A stretch of 64,000 nucleotides of DNA, taken from Microbacterium sp. HD4P20 (GTDB taxonomy: Bacteria; Actinomycetota; Actinomycetes; Actinomycetales; Microbacteriaceae). Shown here one piece after another: positions 24,440-31,977 of the stretch. Position 1 is the first letter of the stretch, and the number at the start of each line of letters is the position of its first letter. Location: NCBI RefSeq assembly GCF_019449275.2, contig NZ_JAHZQZ020000012.1, positions 372,001 to 436,000 of the forward strand. Reading direction: 5' to 3'. Made by a program: the position numbers and the translations under genes. The notes under the pieces were generated by a model. The model searched no databases. It was not told the origin of the DNA and worked only from the letters and a program-made list of their open reading frames with translations.

Positions 24440-25681
24440 GTGCGTCGCTCTGCCGTCTCTCTTCCCCTTGCCGGGCTGCTGCTCGTCACGCTCGCCGGAT
24501 GCGCGGGTGCGTCCGCAGCTGCGCCTGCCACCCCGACCGGAGAGGGTGGCGACGGCGACGGCCACGGCAACATCCAGGGTGCCGCCGAGGTCAGCGAGCC
24601 CCCACTCGGCCTCACCACCATCGACCCGGACGGCGGCGTCCTCCACCTGGATCTGCTGGACGAGAGCGTCGCCGACCTGGGACGCGTCCCGTCCCCGTCG
24701 CAGGTCGCCGGTGACGGCCGCTACCTGTTCGCGACCGGCCCCGACGGCGTCACCGTCGTCGACAGCGGCCGGTGGACGTGGGACCACGTGGACCACTTCC
24801 ACTACTACCGCGCCGAGCCGCGCATCGTCGGCGAGGTGCCGGGCGCGGGGCCGGCGACCGTCGCCACCACGAACTCCTCCACCACCGGAGGCACGGGAAT
24901 CTACTTCGCCGAGTCCGGTGATGCCGTGCTGCTCGACACCGAAGCGCTCTCGAAGGGCGAGATCGTCGAGAAGTTCCGGGTCGAGACCACGCCGCACGAC
25001 GGGCTCGTCGTACCCGTCGGGTCGTTCGCGCTCGTGACCGAGCCGCGCGGCGGCGTGGTCTCGACGGTCGCCGTCTATGACGAATCGGCGATGCCGGTGC
25101 GCGGAGCGACGGCCGAATGCCCCGACGCGCGCGGCACCATCACGACGCGCGTCGGTGCCGTGATCGGCTGCGGCGACGGCGCACTGCTGGCGACGGTCGA
25201 AGACGGCGAGGTCGCGATCGAGCACATCCCGTACCCGGCGGGGACGACTGCGGCACGCGCCACGGCGTTCGCCAACCGCGAGGGACGGCCGACCGTCGCG
25301 GCGCTCGCCGGCGACGACGGGATCTGGCTGCTCGACACCCGCGCGCGCTCGTGGACCCTGCGCCCGGCGCCCGCGCCGCTCGTGCAGGTGACGGCGGTCG
25401 ACAACAAAGCGGAGCACGTGCTGGCCCTCACGACGGACGGTCGCGTGCTCGTGCTCGACGGCACCACGGGGGCCCTCCTCGCCGAGACGGCGCCACTGGT
25501 CGCCGAGTCGCTCTCGGGCGGCGTCGGCGCGCCGGCGTTGATCGCCGACGAGCAGCGCGCCTACCTCAACGGGCCCGCCGAGCAGCGTCTGTACGAGATC
25601 GACTTCGCGGATGCTGCGCGCGTGGCACGTGTCTTCGACACCGATGTGGCGCCGACGTTCCTGGTGGAGACCGGGCGATGA
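24440..25681 (+). CDS. AztD-like periplasmic zinc chaperone, first copy (lipoprotein)
   Basis: A 413-residue exported lipoprotein. GTG 24440 follows AAAAGGA. The signal peptide ends in the lipobox LAGC with Cys21. The mature part is a repetitive beta-propeller-like protein with degenerate blades such as SQVAGDGRYLFATGPDGVTV and LALTTDGRVLVLDGTTG, and a short His-containing segment DHVDHFHYY near residue 117. AztD proteins hand zinc to AztC. This copy is more divergent than the one at 26620 and lacks much of the usual His-rich part. It overlaps the AztC start by 4 bases (ATGA). Confidence 0.7.
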   Translation: MRRSAVSLPLAGLLLVTLAGCAGASAAAPATPTGEGGDGDGHGNIQGAAEVSEPPLGLTTIDPDGGVLHLDLLDESVADLGRVPSPSQVAGDGRYLFATGPDGVTVVDSGRWTWDHVDHFHYYRAEPRIVGEVPGAGPATVATTNSSTTGGTGIYFAESGDAVLLDTEALSKGEIVEKFRVETTPHDGLVVPVGSFALVTEPRGGVVSTVAVYDESAMPVRGATAECPDARGTITTRVGAVIGCGDGALLATVEDGEVAIEHIPYPAGTTAARATAFANREGRPTVAALAGDDGIWLLDTRARSWTLRPAPAPLVQVTAVDNKAEHVLALTTDGRVLVLDGTTGALLAETAPLVAESLSGGVGAPALIADEQRAYLNGPAEQRLYEIDFADAARVARVFDTDVAPTFLVETGR

Positions 25682-26592
25682 TGCGGCGTCTGGCTCCCGT
25701 CTGCGTGATCGCCGGGATGCTCGCCGCCATGCTCGCCGCGTGCGCGCCCGCTGCCGACGACCGGCCGCTCGTGGTGGTGTCGACGAACATCCTCGGCGAC
25801 GTCGTGGGCGAGCTCGTCGGCGACGAGGCCGAGGTGATGACCCTGATGCGCCCCAACGCCGATCCCCACTCGTTCGAGATCTCGGCGCAGGAGGCGGCGC
25901 GACTGCGCTCCGCCGATCTCGTCGTCTCGAACGGACTCGGGCTGGAGGAAGGCCTGCAGCAGCATCTGGATGCGGCGGCCGCCGACGGCGTGGCGACGTT
26001 CGTGGCGGGTGATGTCATCGAGGTCCTCGACTACCGCGAGGGCGACGCCGCCGGCACGCCCGACCCCCATTTCTGGACGGATCCCGCGCGTATGGCCGAT
26101 GTCGTCGAGGCGCTCGTTCCCGAACTGTCCGCGCTGCCCGGCGTCGACACCGACGCGGTCGCCGCGCAGGCCGATGCGTATGGCGCCGAGCTGGCGGCGC
26201 TCGACGCCGAGATGACCGCGGCGTTCGCCGGCATCCCCGACGCGACTCGTGCACTCGTGACCAATCATCATGTCTTCGGCTATCTCGCCGAGCGCTTCGA
26301 CTTCCACGTGATCGGCGCCGTCATCCCGGGCGGCACGACCCTTGCCGCGCCGAGCACGTCGGATCTGGCCGATCTCGTGTCGGCCATCGAACAGACCGGC
26401 GTGCCGGCGATCTTCGCCGAGTCGTCGTCGCCAGACAGGCTGATGCGCGCGCTCGCCGACGAGGCCGACGTACACGTGGACGTCATCGAGCTGTACACCG
26501 AGTCGCTCACCGAACCGGGCGGGGGCGCCGCCGACTACCTGACCATGATGCGCGTCAACACGGAGCGCATCGCCACCGGGCTCTCCTCCTGA
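25678..26592 (+). CDS. aztC: Zinc-binding lipoprotein of the ABC importer (AztC-like)
   Basis: A 304-residue cluster A-I metal-binding protein. The lipobox is LAAC with Cys22. Candidate zinc ligands are His64 (NADPHSFEI), His131 (DPHFWTDP) and His198 (TNHHVFGYL), with a carboxylate from the C-terminal lobe such as Glu248. There is no long His-rich loop as in ZnuA, which is the AztC trait. It starts at ATG 25678 overlapping the upstream stop and lies between two AztD-like genes. Confidence 0.88.
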   Translation: MMRRLAPVCVIAGMLAAMLAACAPAADDRPLVVVSTNILGDVVGELVGDEAEVMTLMRPNADPHSFEISAQEAARLRSADLVVSNGLGLEEGLQQHLDAAAADGVATFVAGDVIEVLDYREGDAAGTPDPHFWTDPARMADVVEALVPELSALPGVDTDAVAAQADAYGAELAALDAEMTAAFAGIPDATRALVTNHHVFGYLAERFDFHVIGAVIPGGTTLAAPSTSDLADLVSAIEQTGVPAIFAESSSPDRLMRALADEADVHVDVIELYTESLTEPGGGAADYLTMMRVNTERIATGLSS

Positions 26593-26619
26593 GCCACCAA
26601 GAAGAAAGAGGATACTTCC

Positions 26620-27837
26620 ATGCGCACACGCACATTGCGCCGCGCCGGACTGCTGGTCGTCGCCGCCGGCGCGATCACCACCCTTGCCGCCTGTTCGACT
26701 CCATCTGCCGACTCGGCGGGGTCAGGCGGCACCGCCACCGAGACCTCGACCGAGGTCGCGGGTGATCGCGTCGCCCTCTCGTACGAAGGCGGCATCCTGG
26801 TCCTCGACGGCGACACTCTCGAGACCGTCGCCGATCTCGAGAGCGAGGAGTTCACACGCCTGAACGCCGCGGGCGACGGCCGTCACGTGATGGTCACCAT
26901 GAGCGAGGGCTTCCAGGTGCTCGACACGGCAGCGGGCACCACCGAGGACCCCGCGCTCACCGATCTGATCTTCCCGGCAGACACGCCCGGGCACGTCGTG
27001 CGCCACGACGGCAAGACGATCCTCTACGCCGACGGCACAAGCGACACCACCATCTTCGACACCGATGCGCTGGCCGATGCCGAGGGTGAGCTGCCCGAGA
27101 CAGAGACGATCGAGGGCGTCGAGGCGCACCACGGCGTGTCGGTCGTGCTCGAGGACGGCACGTTCCTCACGACGGTCGGCAACGCCGACGGTCGCAACGG
27201 CATCGTCGTGACGGATGCCGAGGGCCAGACGATCGCCGAGAGCGACCAGTGCCCCGGCGTGCACGGCGAGGGGACGGCAGCCGATGAGGCCGTCGTGTTC
27301 GGCTGCGAGAACGGCGCGCTGCTCTACCACCACGGCGAGATCGTCAAGCTCGACGCTCCCGACCAGCCCTACGGCCGCATGGGCAACGCCTACGTGAGTG
27401 AGACCAGCCCGCTCGTGGTCGGCGACTACAAGAGCGACCCGGATGCCGAGGGTTACCTTCTGGGGGCCGTCACGGTGATCGACACCGAGGCGCACACGCT
27501 CGAGGTGGTCGACCTGCCGGACGGCGTCGAGTACACCTTCCGCGACGTCGCACGCGGACCGGGCGACCTCGCCTACATCCTCGCCAGCGACGGGTCGATC
27601 CACGTGTTCGATCCCGAGACCCGTGAGATCACCGAGTCCTTCCCGGTGATCGCGCCGTGGGAGGGTCCGGGCGAGTGGCAGGACGCGCACCCCGCGATCG
27701 TCATCGCGGGCGACATCGCCTACGTGACCGAACCTGCCGCGAACGCGGTGCACGCGGTCGACCTCGGAACGGGAGAGATCGTCGCCACGGCCGACCTCGA
27801 GGTGGCGCCGGTCGAGATCGCCGTCGCGGCCGGTTGA
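26620..27837 (+). CDS. aztD: AztD-like periplasmic zinc chaperone, second copy (lipoprotein)
   Basis: A 405-residue lipoprotein with lipobox LAAC at Cys25, then a propeller with blades such as RVALSYEGGILVLDGDTLET and GFQVLDTAAGTTEDP. His-rich sites include HHGVSVVLEDG, CPGVHGEG paired with VFGCENGALLYHH, and a later DAHP. This matches zinc metallochaperone AztD more closely than the first copy. AAGAAAGAGG precedes the ATG. It is the last gene of the operon, closed by a strong terminator. Confidence 0.85.
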   Translation: MRTRTLRRAGLLVVAAGAITTLAACSTPSADSAGSGGTATETSTEVAGDRVALSYEGGILVLDGDTLETVADLESEEFTRLNAAGDGRHVMVTMSEGFQVLDTAAGTTEDPALTDLIFPADTPGHVVRHDGKTILYADGTSDTTIFDTDALADAEGELPETETIEGVEAHHGVSVVLEDGTFLTTVGNADGRNGIVVTDAEGQTIAESDQCPGVHGEGTAADEAVVFGCENGALLYHHGEIVKLDAPDQPYGRMGNAYVSETSPLVVGDYKSDPDAEGYLLGAVTVIDTEAHTLEVVDLPDGVEYTFRDVARGPGDLAYILASDGSIHVFDPETREITESFPVIAPWEGPGEWQDAHPAIVIAGDIAYVTEPAANAVHAVDLGTGEIVATADLEVAPVEIAVAAG

Positions 27838-27843
27838 CCCGGG

Positions 27844-27873
27844 GGAGGAGGGGCGGTCCGCCGCCCCTCCTCC
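27844..27873 (+). terminator. Terminator of the azt operon
   Basis: GGAGGAGGGGCGG (27844-27856) pairs with CCGCCCCTCCTCC (27861-27873), a perfect 13-bp stem with loop TCCG, 6 bases after the stop. Confidence 0.8.
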
Positions 27874-27996
27874 ACAGCGTTCAGACCATCCGCGGGCGTT
27901 TGAGATGGTGCACACCGGCACGCGGGCCTCCCGAGGCTGAGACTCCGCATGCCAGGATGGGCAGTGCGGGATCGCCCGCGACACGAGAGGACCGCC

Positions 27997-28977
27997 ATGA
28001 CCGTGCCCGATCCGTACGCGACGGCAGAGACGCGCCGCGACGACGCCCCGACCTCCTTCCTCCTGCGCGCCGCCATCTGGGTGGCCATCGGCGCCCTGAT
28101 CGCCGCAGCGATCGTCTGCGTGGTGTGGGTGCTCGTCGGCGGCCAGAACGGCATCGTGGGACGGGCGTTCCTGACGATCCTGCTGCTGGTGGGCTTCGCC
28201 GCAGTCGCCATCCTCGACTCGCACCTCGCTCCCCGCCGTCCCGCCTGGTTCGCGCTGGCCAGCATGGGTACGTGGATCGTGATCCTGCTGCTCGGCGCCG
28301 TGATGATCTGGATGCCGGAGCGCTACTACTGGGGCGGCTTCTCGCGATTCATTCAGTTCCTGCTGATCGTGCTCATCCTTCAGCTGGGCCTGCTGCACCT
28401 GCGCCTGTACATGAAGGCGTTCCAGCGGTACGACACCCCCTTCACCAGGGTCGTCGCGATCGTCACCATCACGCTCGTCGTCGCCCTCGCCGCCCTCCTG
28501 GTGATCCCGCTCGCGTTCGGCGAGTACCTGAACCTCGCCGACCTCTACTGGCGCATCGTCGTCGCCGTCGCGATCCTCGCCGCGGTCGGCACGGCGCTGA
28601 TTCCGCTCGTGAACGTCCTGTTCGCCCCGAAGAAACCGCGCTCGGCCGTCGCCTCCTACGGGCAGGCTCCCGTGCCCGCTGCTCCTGCCCCGCCCGCGGC
28701 CGGACCTGCGTCGCAGGATCGACAGGAACTGCTGCCGTGGCCGATGTACGTGGACGGCGTCACCCCGCTGCCGATGCTGCCCGACGGCTCGCCCGACTGG
28801 AACGCCTACTACACCGGCTACCCGTCGCCCGGAGCTCACGTGTTCGGCGCCACCGAACAAGCGGCGCCCACGCAGCCTGCCCCCGCGGACGCCGGGGCCC
28901 CGCCGCCGCCGGCGGCACCCACGGCACCCGGCTACGAGGGCTATCCGCCTCCGCCGCCGCTCCCGCCGCGCGAGTGA
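27997..28977 (+). CDS. Six-helix membrane protein with proline-rich tail, function unknown
   Basis: A 326-residue membrane protein. Hydrophobic helices are visible at about residues 16-44, 50-72, 78-98, 107-127, 142-164 and 178-200. A cytoplasmic, Pro/Ala-rich tail ends in PPPPPLPPRE and contains LPWPMYVDGVTPLPMLPDGS. ATG 27997 follows GAGAGGACC. I do not recognise a family with a known role. It is a single gene between the azt terminator and a convergent oxidoreductase gene. Confidence 0.75.
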   Translation: MTVPDPYATAETRRDDAPTSFLLRAAIWVAIGALIAAAIVCVVWVLVGGQNGIVGRAFLTILLLVGFAAVAILDSHLAPRRPAWFALASMGTWIVILLLGAVMIWMPERYYWGGFSRFIQFLLIVLILQLGLLHLRLYMKAFQRYDTPFTRVVAIVTITLVVALAALLVIPLAFGEYLNLADLYWRIVVAVAILAAVGTALIPLVNVLFAPKKPRSAVASYGQAPVPAAPAPPAAGPASQDRQELLPWPMYVDGVTPLPMLPDGSPDWNAYYTGYPSPGAHVFGATEQAAPTQPAPADAGAPPPPAAPTAPGYEGYPPPPPLPPRE

Positions 28978-29008
28978 TGCTCGGTGCACAGCAGGCCGAT
29001 CCCGCCCT

Positions 29009-29025
29009 GCCCGGCGCCGCCGGGC
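29009..29025. terminator. Short hairpin between convergent genes
   Basis: GCCCGGC (29009-29015) pairs with GCCGGGC (29019-29025) in the 80-base gap between two convergent genes. There is no T-run; it is a weak bidirectional candidate. Confidence 0.35.
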
Positions 29026-29057
29026 GGTGACGGGTTGCGCGTGGGGGCGCCGTCGAC

Positions 29058-30650
29058 TCAGATCGGCAGCATTTCGAGGGCGGCCATCGCGGCGTTGTGT
29101 CCGCCCAGGCCGCTGACGCCGCCGGCGCGCCGCGCTCCCGCGCCGCACAGCAGCACGGCCGGATGAGCCGTCGCGACGCCCCAGCGCTGCGCCGGAGTTG
29201 CGAGGTTCTCGTCATCGGATGCCCACGGCCACGACAGTTCACCGTGGAAGATGTCGCCGCCGATCATGCCGAGCGAGGCCTCGAGGTCGCCGGTCGTCCG
29301 GGCCTCGATGCACGGCGTGCCGTCGGGAGCCTCGTACACGCAGTCCGCGATCGGCTCGGCCAGCACTGAGTCGAGCGAACGCTGAGCCGCCGCCAGCAAC
29401 GCCGCACGCGCGGCATCCGGATCCTGCCCTGCCACGAGACGGTGGGGCACCTGCAGACCGAAGAGCGTGAGCGTCTGGGTGCCAGAGGCGCGCAATTCCG
29501 CGCCGAGAATCGAGGGGTCCGTCAGTGAGTGGCAGTAGACCTCGGCTGGAAGAGGATCGGGGATGCCGCCACCCACCGCGGTGGTGTAGGCCTGATCGAG
29601 CTGCGACATCGTCTCGTTGATGTGGAACGTGCCGGCGAACGCCGCCTCCGGCGAGACGTGCGCGTCCTTCAGGCGAGGCAGCCGCCGCAGCAGCATATTG
29701 ACCTTGAGCTGCGCGCCCTCGGGGACCGGTGTCGCCTCGGCCCCGCCCGATGACGTGTCCGGCAGCAGACGTTGCAGCAGCGCCGGACCGACGGCGCTGA
29801 GGACGAGCCGGCCGTGCACCGTCTCGGGCTGAGCGCCACCCACCTCGACCACGCCGTCGGGCGAGATCGAGATCACATCAGCACCGGTGCGCAACTCCGC
29901 CCCTGCCGCGCGCGCGGCCCGGGCGAGCTCGTCAGTGACCTGCCCCATGCCGCCGACGGGTACGTCCCAGTCGCCGGTGCCCCCGCCGATCACGTGATAG
30001 AGGAAGCAGCGGTTCTGCCGCAGGCCCGGGTCGTCGGAGCGGGAGAAGGTGCCGATGAGGCCGTCGGTCAGCGCGATGCCGCGGGCGATGTCGGTGTCGA
30101 GCGCGCGGCGCAGCATCGCGCCGAGGGGCTGCTCCACGACGTCGTCCCACAGCGCGTCGTCTCCGAGGCGAGCGCGCATCGCCGTGCGGGTCCCGAGCGG
30201 TTCGGTCATCGAAGGGAAGACGGCGCCGGCCATCGGCGCGACGCGGTCGCCGAGCGCCTTGAAGCGCGCCGCCTCGGCCCCGTCCCCGGCACGGGCGAAC
30301 GAAGCTGTCGTGGCTGCGGCATCCCGCGTGTCGACGAGGATCCCTCGCGACGGGTCGGCGGGGTCCGGTGTGTACGACGAGTAGCGCCGCCGCAGCAGCC
30401 GGATGTCGAGGCCGAGGTCGGCGACGATGCGGGCGGGCAGCAGGCTGACCAGGTACGAGTACCGCGAGAGTCGTGCATCAACCCCCTCCCAGGGCCGCTC
30501 CGACACGGCTGCGCCGCCGACATGGTCCAACCGCTCGAGGACGACCACCGTCCGTCCGGCGCGCGCGAGGTAGGCGGCGGCCACGAGCGCATTGTGCCCG
30601 CCCCCGACGATGACGACGTCGTACACGCGAGTCCGCGGCCCGTTGCCCAT
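29058..30650 (-). CDS. Phytoene desaturase-like FAD-dependent oxidoreductase
   Basis: A 530-residue flavoprotein. The N-terminal dinucleotide site is VVIVGGGHNALVAAAYLARA, followed by VVVLERLDHVGGAA. The C-terminal FAD region is VLLCGAGARRAGGVSGLGGH. It belongs to the CrtI/PYROXD2-like NAD(P)/FAD-dependent group, but no carotenoid genes surround it and the group has many substrates. The start at 30650 (MGNGPRTRVYDV) is chosen because the frame upstream reads through the repeat tract and gives an Arg/Gly-rich artefact. Confidence 0.85.
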   Translation of the reverse strand: MGNGPRTRVYDVVIVGGGHNALVAAAYLARAGRTVVVLERLDHVGGAAVSERPWEGVDARLSRYSYLVSLLPARIVADLGLDIRLLRRRYSSYTPDPADPSRGILVDTRDAAATTASFARAGDGAEAARFKALGDRVAPMAGAVFPSMTEPLGTRTAMRARLGDDALWDDVVEQPLGAMLRRALDTDIARGIALTDGLIGTFSRSDDPGLRQNRCFLYHVIGGGTGDWDVPVGGMGQVTDELARAARAAGAELRTGADVISISPDGVVEVGGAQPETVHGRLVLSAVGPALLQRLLPDTSSGGAEATPVPEGAQLKVNMLLRRLPRLKDAHVSPEAAFAGTFHINETMSQLDQAYTTAVGGGIPDPLPAEVYCHSLTDPSILGAELRASGTQTLTLFGLQVPHRLVAGQDPDAARAALLAAAQRSLDSVLAEPIADCVYEAPDGTPCIEARTTGDLEASLGMIGGDIFHGELSWPWASDDENLATPAQRWGVATAHPAVLLCGAGARRAGGVSGLGGHNAAMAALEMLPI

Positions 30651-30682
30651 ACCGACACGGTATCCCCGGGCGGCCCGCCACG

Positions 30683-30724
30683 CCCCCGCCCGCCCTGCCC
30701 CCGCCCGCCCTGCCCCCGCCCGCC
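30683..30724. repeat. C-rich 15-bp tandem repeat
   Basis: The unit CCCCCGCCCGCCCTG occurs twice exactly (30683-30697, 30698-30712) plus a partial third. It is just upstream of the oxidoreductase start. Confidence 0.85.
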
Positions 30725-30744
30725 GCGTGCCGGTGTACAACCTC

Positions 30745-30792
30745 GGATCCGCACCTGCGGATCCGCACCTGCGGATCCGCACCTGCGGATCC
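30745..30792. repeat. 14-bp tandem palindromic repeat GGATCCGCACCTGC
   Basis: Four GGATCC blocks (30745, 30759, 30773, 30787) are separated by GCACCTGC. Each GGATCCGCA and TGCGGATCC pair forms a perfect 9-bp inverted repeat around CC. The same palindrome reappears in the larger repeat at 30840-30940. Together with the flanking repeats it fills the 336-base gap between the divergent genes at 30650 and 30987; no gene is seen there. Confidence 0.9.
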
Positions 30793-30839
30793 CCGCACCG
30801 ACACGCCGTTCCGGCACGCCGCGGCGCGGGCGCGTCGCA

Positions 30840-30940
30840 CCCGCTGTCCGCACCTGCGGATCCGATTCTGTGCGCTGCGCGGCGCGGCCTCTCCCGCTGT
30901 CCGCACCTGCGGATCCGATTCTGTGCGCGGCGCGGCCTCT
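30840..30940. repeat. Tandem duplication of about 50 bp containing TCCGCACCTGCGGATCCG
   Basis: Copy A (30840-30892) and copy B (30893-30940) are identical except that A has five extra bases (TGCGC). Each carries the palindrome TCCGCACCTGCGGA followed by TCCGATTCTGTGCGC. The duplication ends 46 bases before the next gene's ATG. Confidence 0.88.
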
Positions 30941-30986
30941 CCTGCGGGCGGACGACCCAGGGGGAGGGGCGGGATAGCGTGGTGGC

Positions 30987-31787
30987 ATGAGCCTGCCCCG
31001 CGACCTCGAAGCCCTCGCCGTCGACATCGCCCGCGAGGCCGGCGAGCTCGCTCGGGTCCGGCGCGAAGCGGGTGTGGCGATCGCCGCCACGAAGTCCGCT
31101 CTGGCCGACATCGTCACCGAGGCCGACCGCGAGGTCGAAGCGCTGATCCGGTCCCGGTTGCGCACGGCCCGACCCGACGATGGGTTTCTCGGTGAAGAGA
31201 CGGGCGCCGAACCGGGCACCAGCGGCATCACGTGGGTGGTCGACCCGATCGACGGCACAGTCAACTACGCCTACGGCATCCCGACCTACGCCGTGAGCAT
31301 CGCCGCCGTCCAGGGCGACCCGAGCCCCGAAGCGTGGGATCCGCTCGCGGGAGTCGTCTTCAACCCGCCCGGTCGCGAGCTCTTCCGCGCCGCGCGCGGC
31401 GAAGGCGCGTGGCTCGGGATGACGCGGCTCGGCGTGAGCGCCGAGGTCGGGCCCGCGGGCGCCCTGCTTGCCACCGGCTTCGGCTACAACGCCGAGACAC
31501 GGCCCGACGACCTCGCGCTCACCGGGCGCGTGCTGCCGCTCGCGAGAGACATCCGTCGCGCGGGCGCCGCCTCACTCGACCTTGCCTACGTCGCCTCGGC
31601 GCGACTCGACGGCTACTTCGAGCGCGGACTCAAGCCGTGGGACTTCGCGGCGGGAGCGCTGCTCGTGACGGAGGCGGGTGGCAGATTCCGCCGTGCCACA
31701 CCGGATGAGTCCGGGCGTTCTCCGCTGGTGATCGCCGCATGTCCCGCGGTTTTCGACGCGCTCGCAGAGGTGACCGAACTGGTGTGA
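30987..31787 (+). CDS. Inositol monophosphatase family protein
   Basis: A 266-residue Mg-dependent sugar/inositol phosphatase-like enzyme. The metal-site motifs are GEETG (about residue 71), WVVDPIDGTVNYAYG (about residues 81-95) and the C-terminal KPWDFAAGALLVTEAGG. The family covers inositol-1-phosphatase, fructose-1,6-bisphosphatase and histidinol-phosphatase activities, which cannot be separated here. It is a single gene behind the repeat tract and followed by a hairpin. Confidence 0.9.
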   Translation: MSLPRDLEALAVDIAREAGELARVRREAGVAIAATKSALADIVTEADREVEALIRSRLRTARPDDGFLGEETGAEPGTSGITWVVDPIDGTVNYAYGIPTYAVSIAAVQGDPSPEAWDPLAGVVFNPPGRELFRAARGEGAWLGMTRLGVSAEVGPAGALLATGFGYNAETRPDDLALTGRVLPLARDIRRAGAASLDLAYVASARLDGYFERGLKPWDFAAGALLVTEAGGRFRRATPDESGRSPLVIAACPAVFDALAEVTELV

Positions 31788-31809
31788 GCGTGGGAGGGCT
31801 CCCATGCTC
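31786..31809 (+). terminator. Hairpin after the phosphatase gene
   Basis: GAGC-TGGGAG and CTCCCA-GCTC arms (31786-31796, 31799-31809) close around GG, with one mismatch. The hairpin starts at the stop codon. Confidence 0.6.
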
Positions 31810-31871
31810 GAGGCGTAACGTCGAAACGGAACCCGAGTCGCACATGGCATTCCCAGGACGAGCGAGGTAGT

Positions 31872-31898
31872 GTTTACCCGATCGTTACCTTCGTCACC
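31872..31898 (+). promoter_or_regulatory. Direct GTTACC-like repeats, possible MtrA-type site
   Basis: TTTACC (31873-31878), GTTACC (31884-31889) and GTCACC (31893-31898) are spaced 9-11 bases apart in front of the M23 peptidase gene. MtrA response regulators of actinobacteria bind such direct repeats upstream of cell-wall hydrolases; assignment here is inference. Confidence 0.35.
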
Positions 31899-31977
31899 CG
31901 AAATGGCGAAGTGGTCATAAGCCCGAACGACCGTTTCCTGCGTCCCCCCGCAGCACGACCGAAAGCCCCCTGCCGCT

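Noticed and set aside
30745-30940. Repeats resembling a CRISPR array
   Set aside because: Units are 14 or about 50 bases, the spacers are identical rather than unique, and there are no cas genes.
31862-31977. Riboswitch upstream of the M23 gene
   Set aside because: A hairpin can be drawn, but no conserved core of a known riboswitch class is visible.
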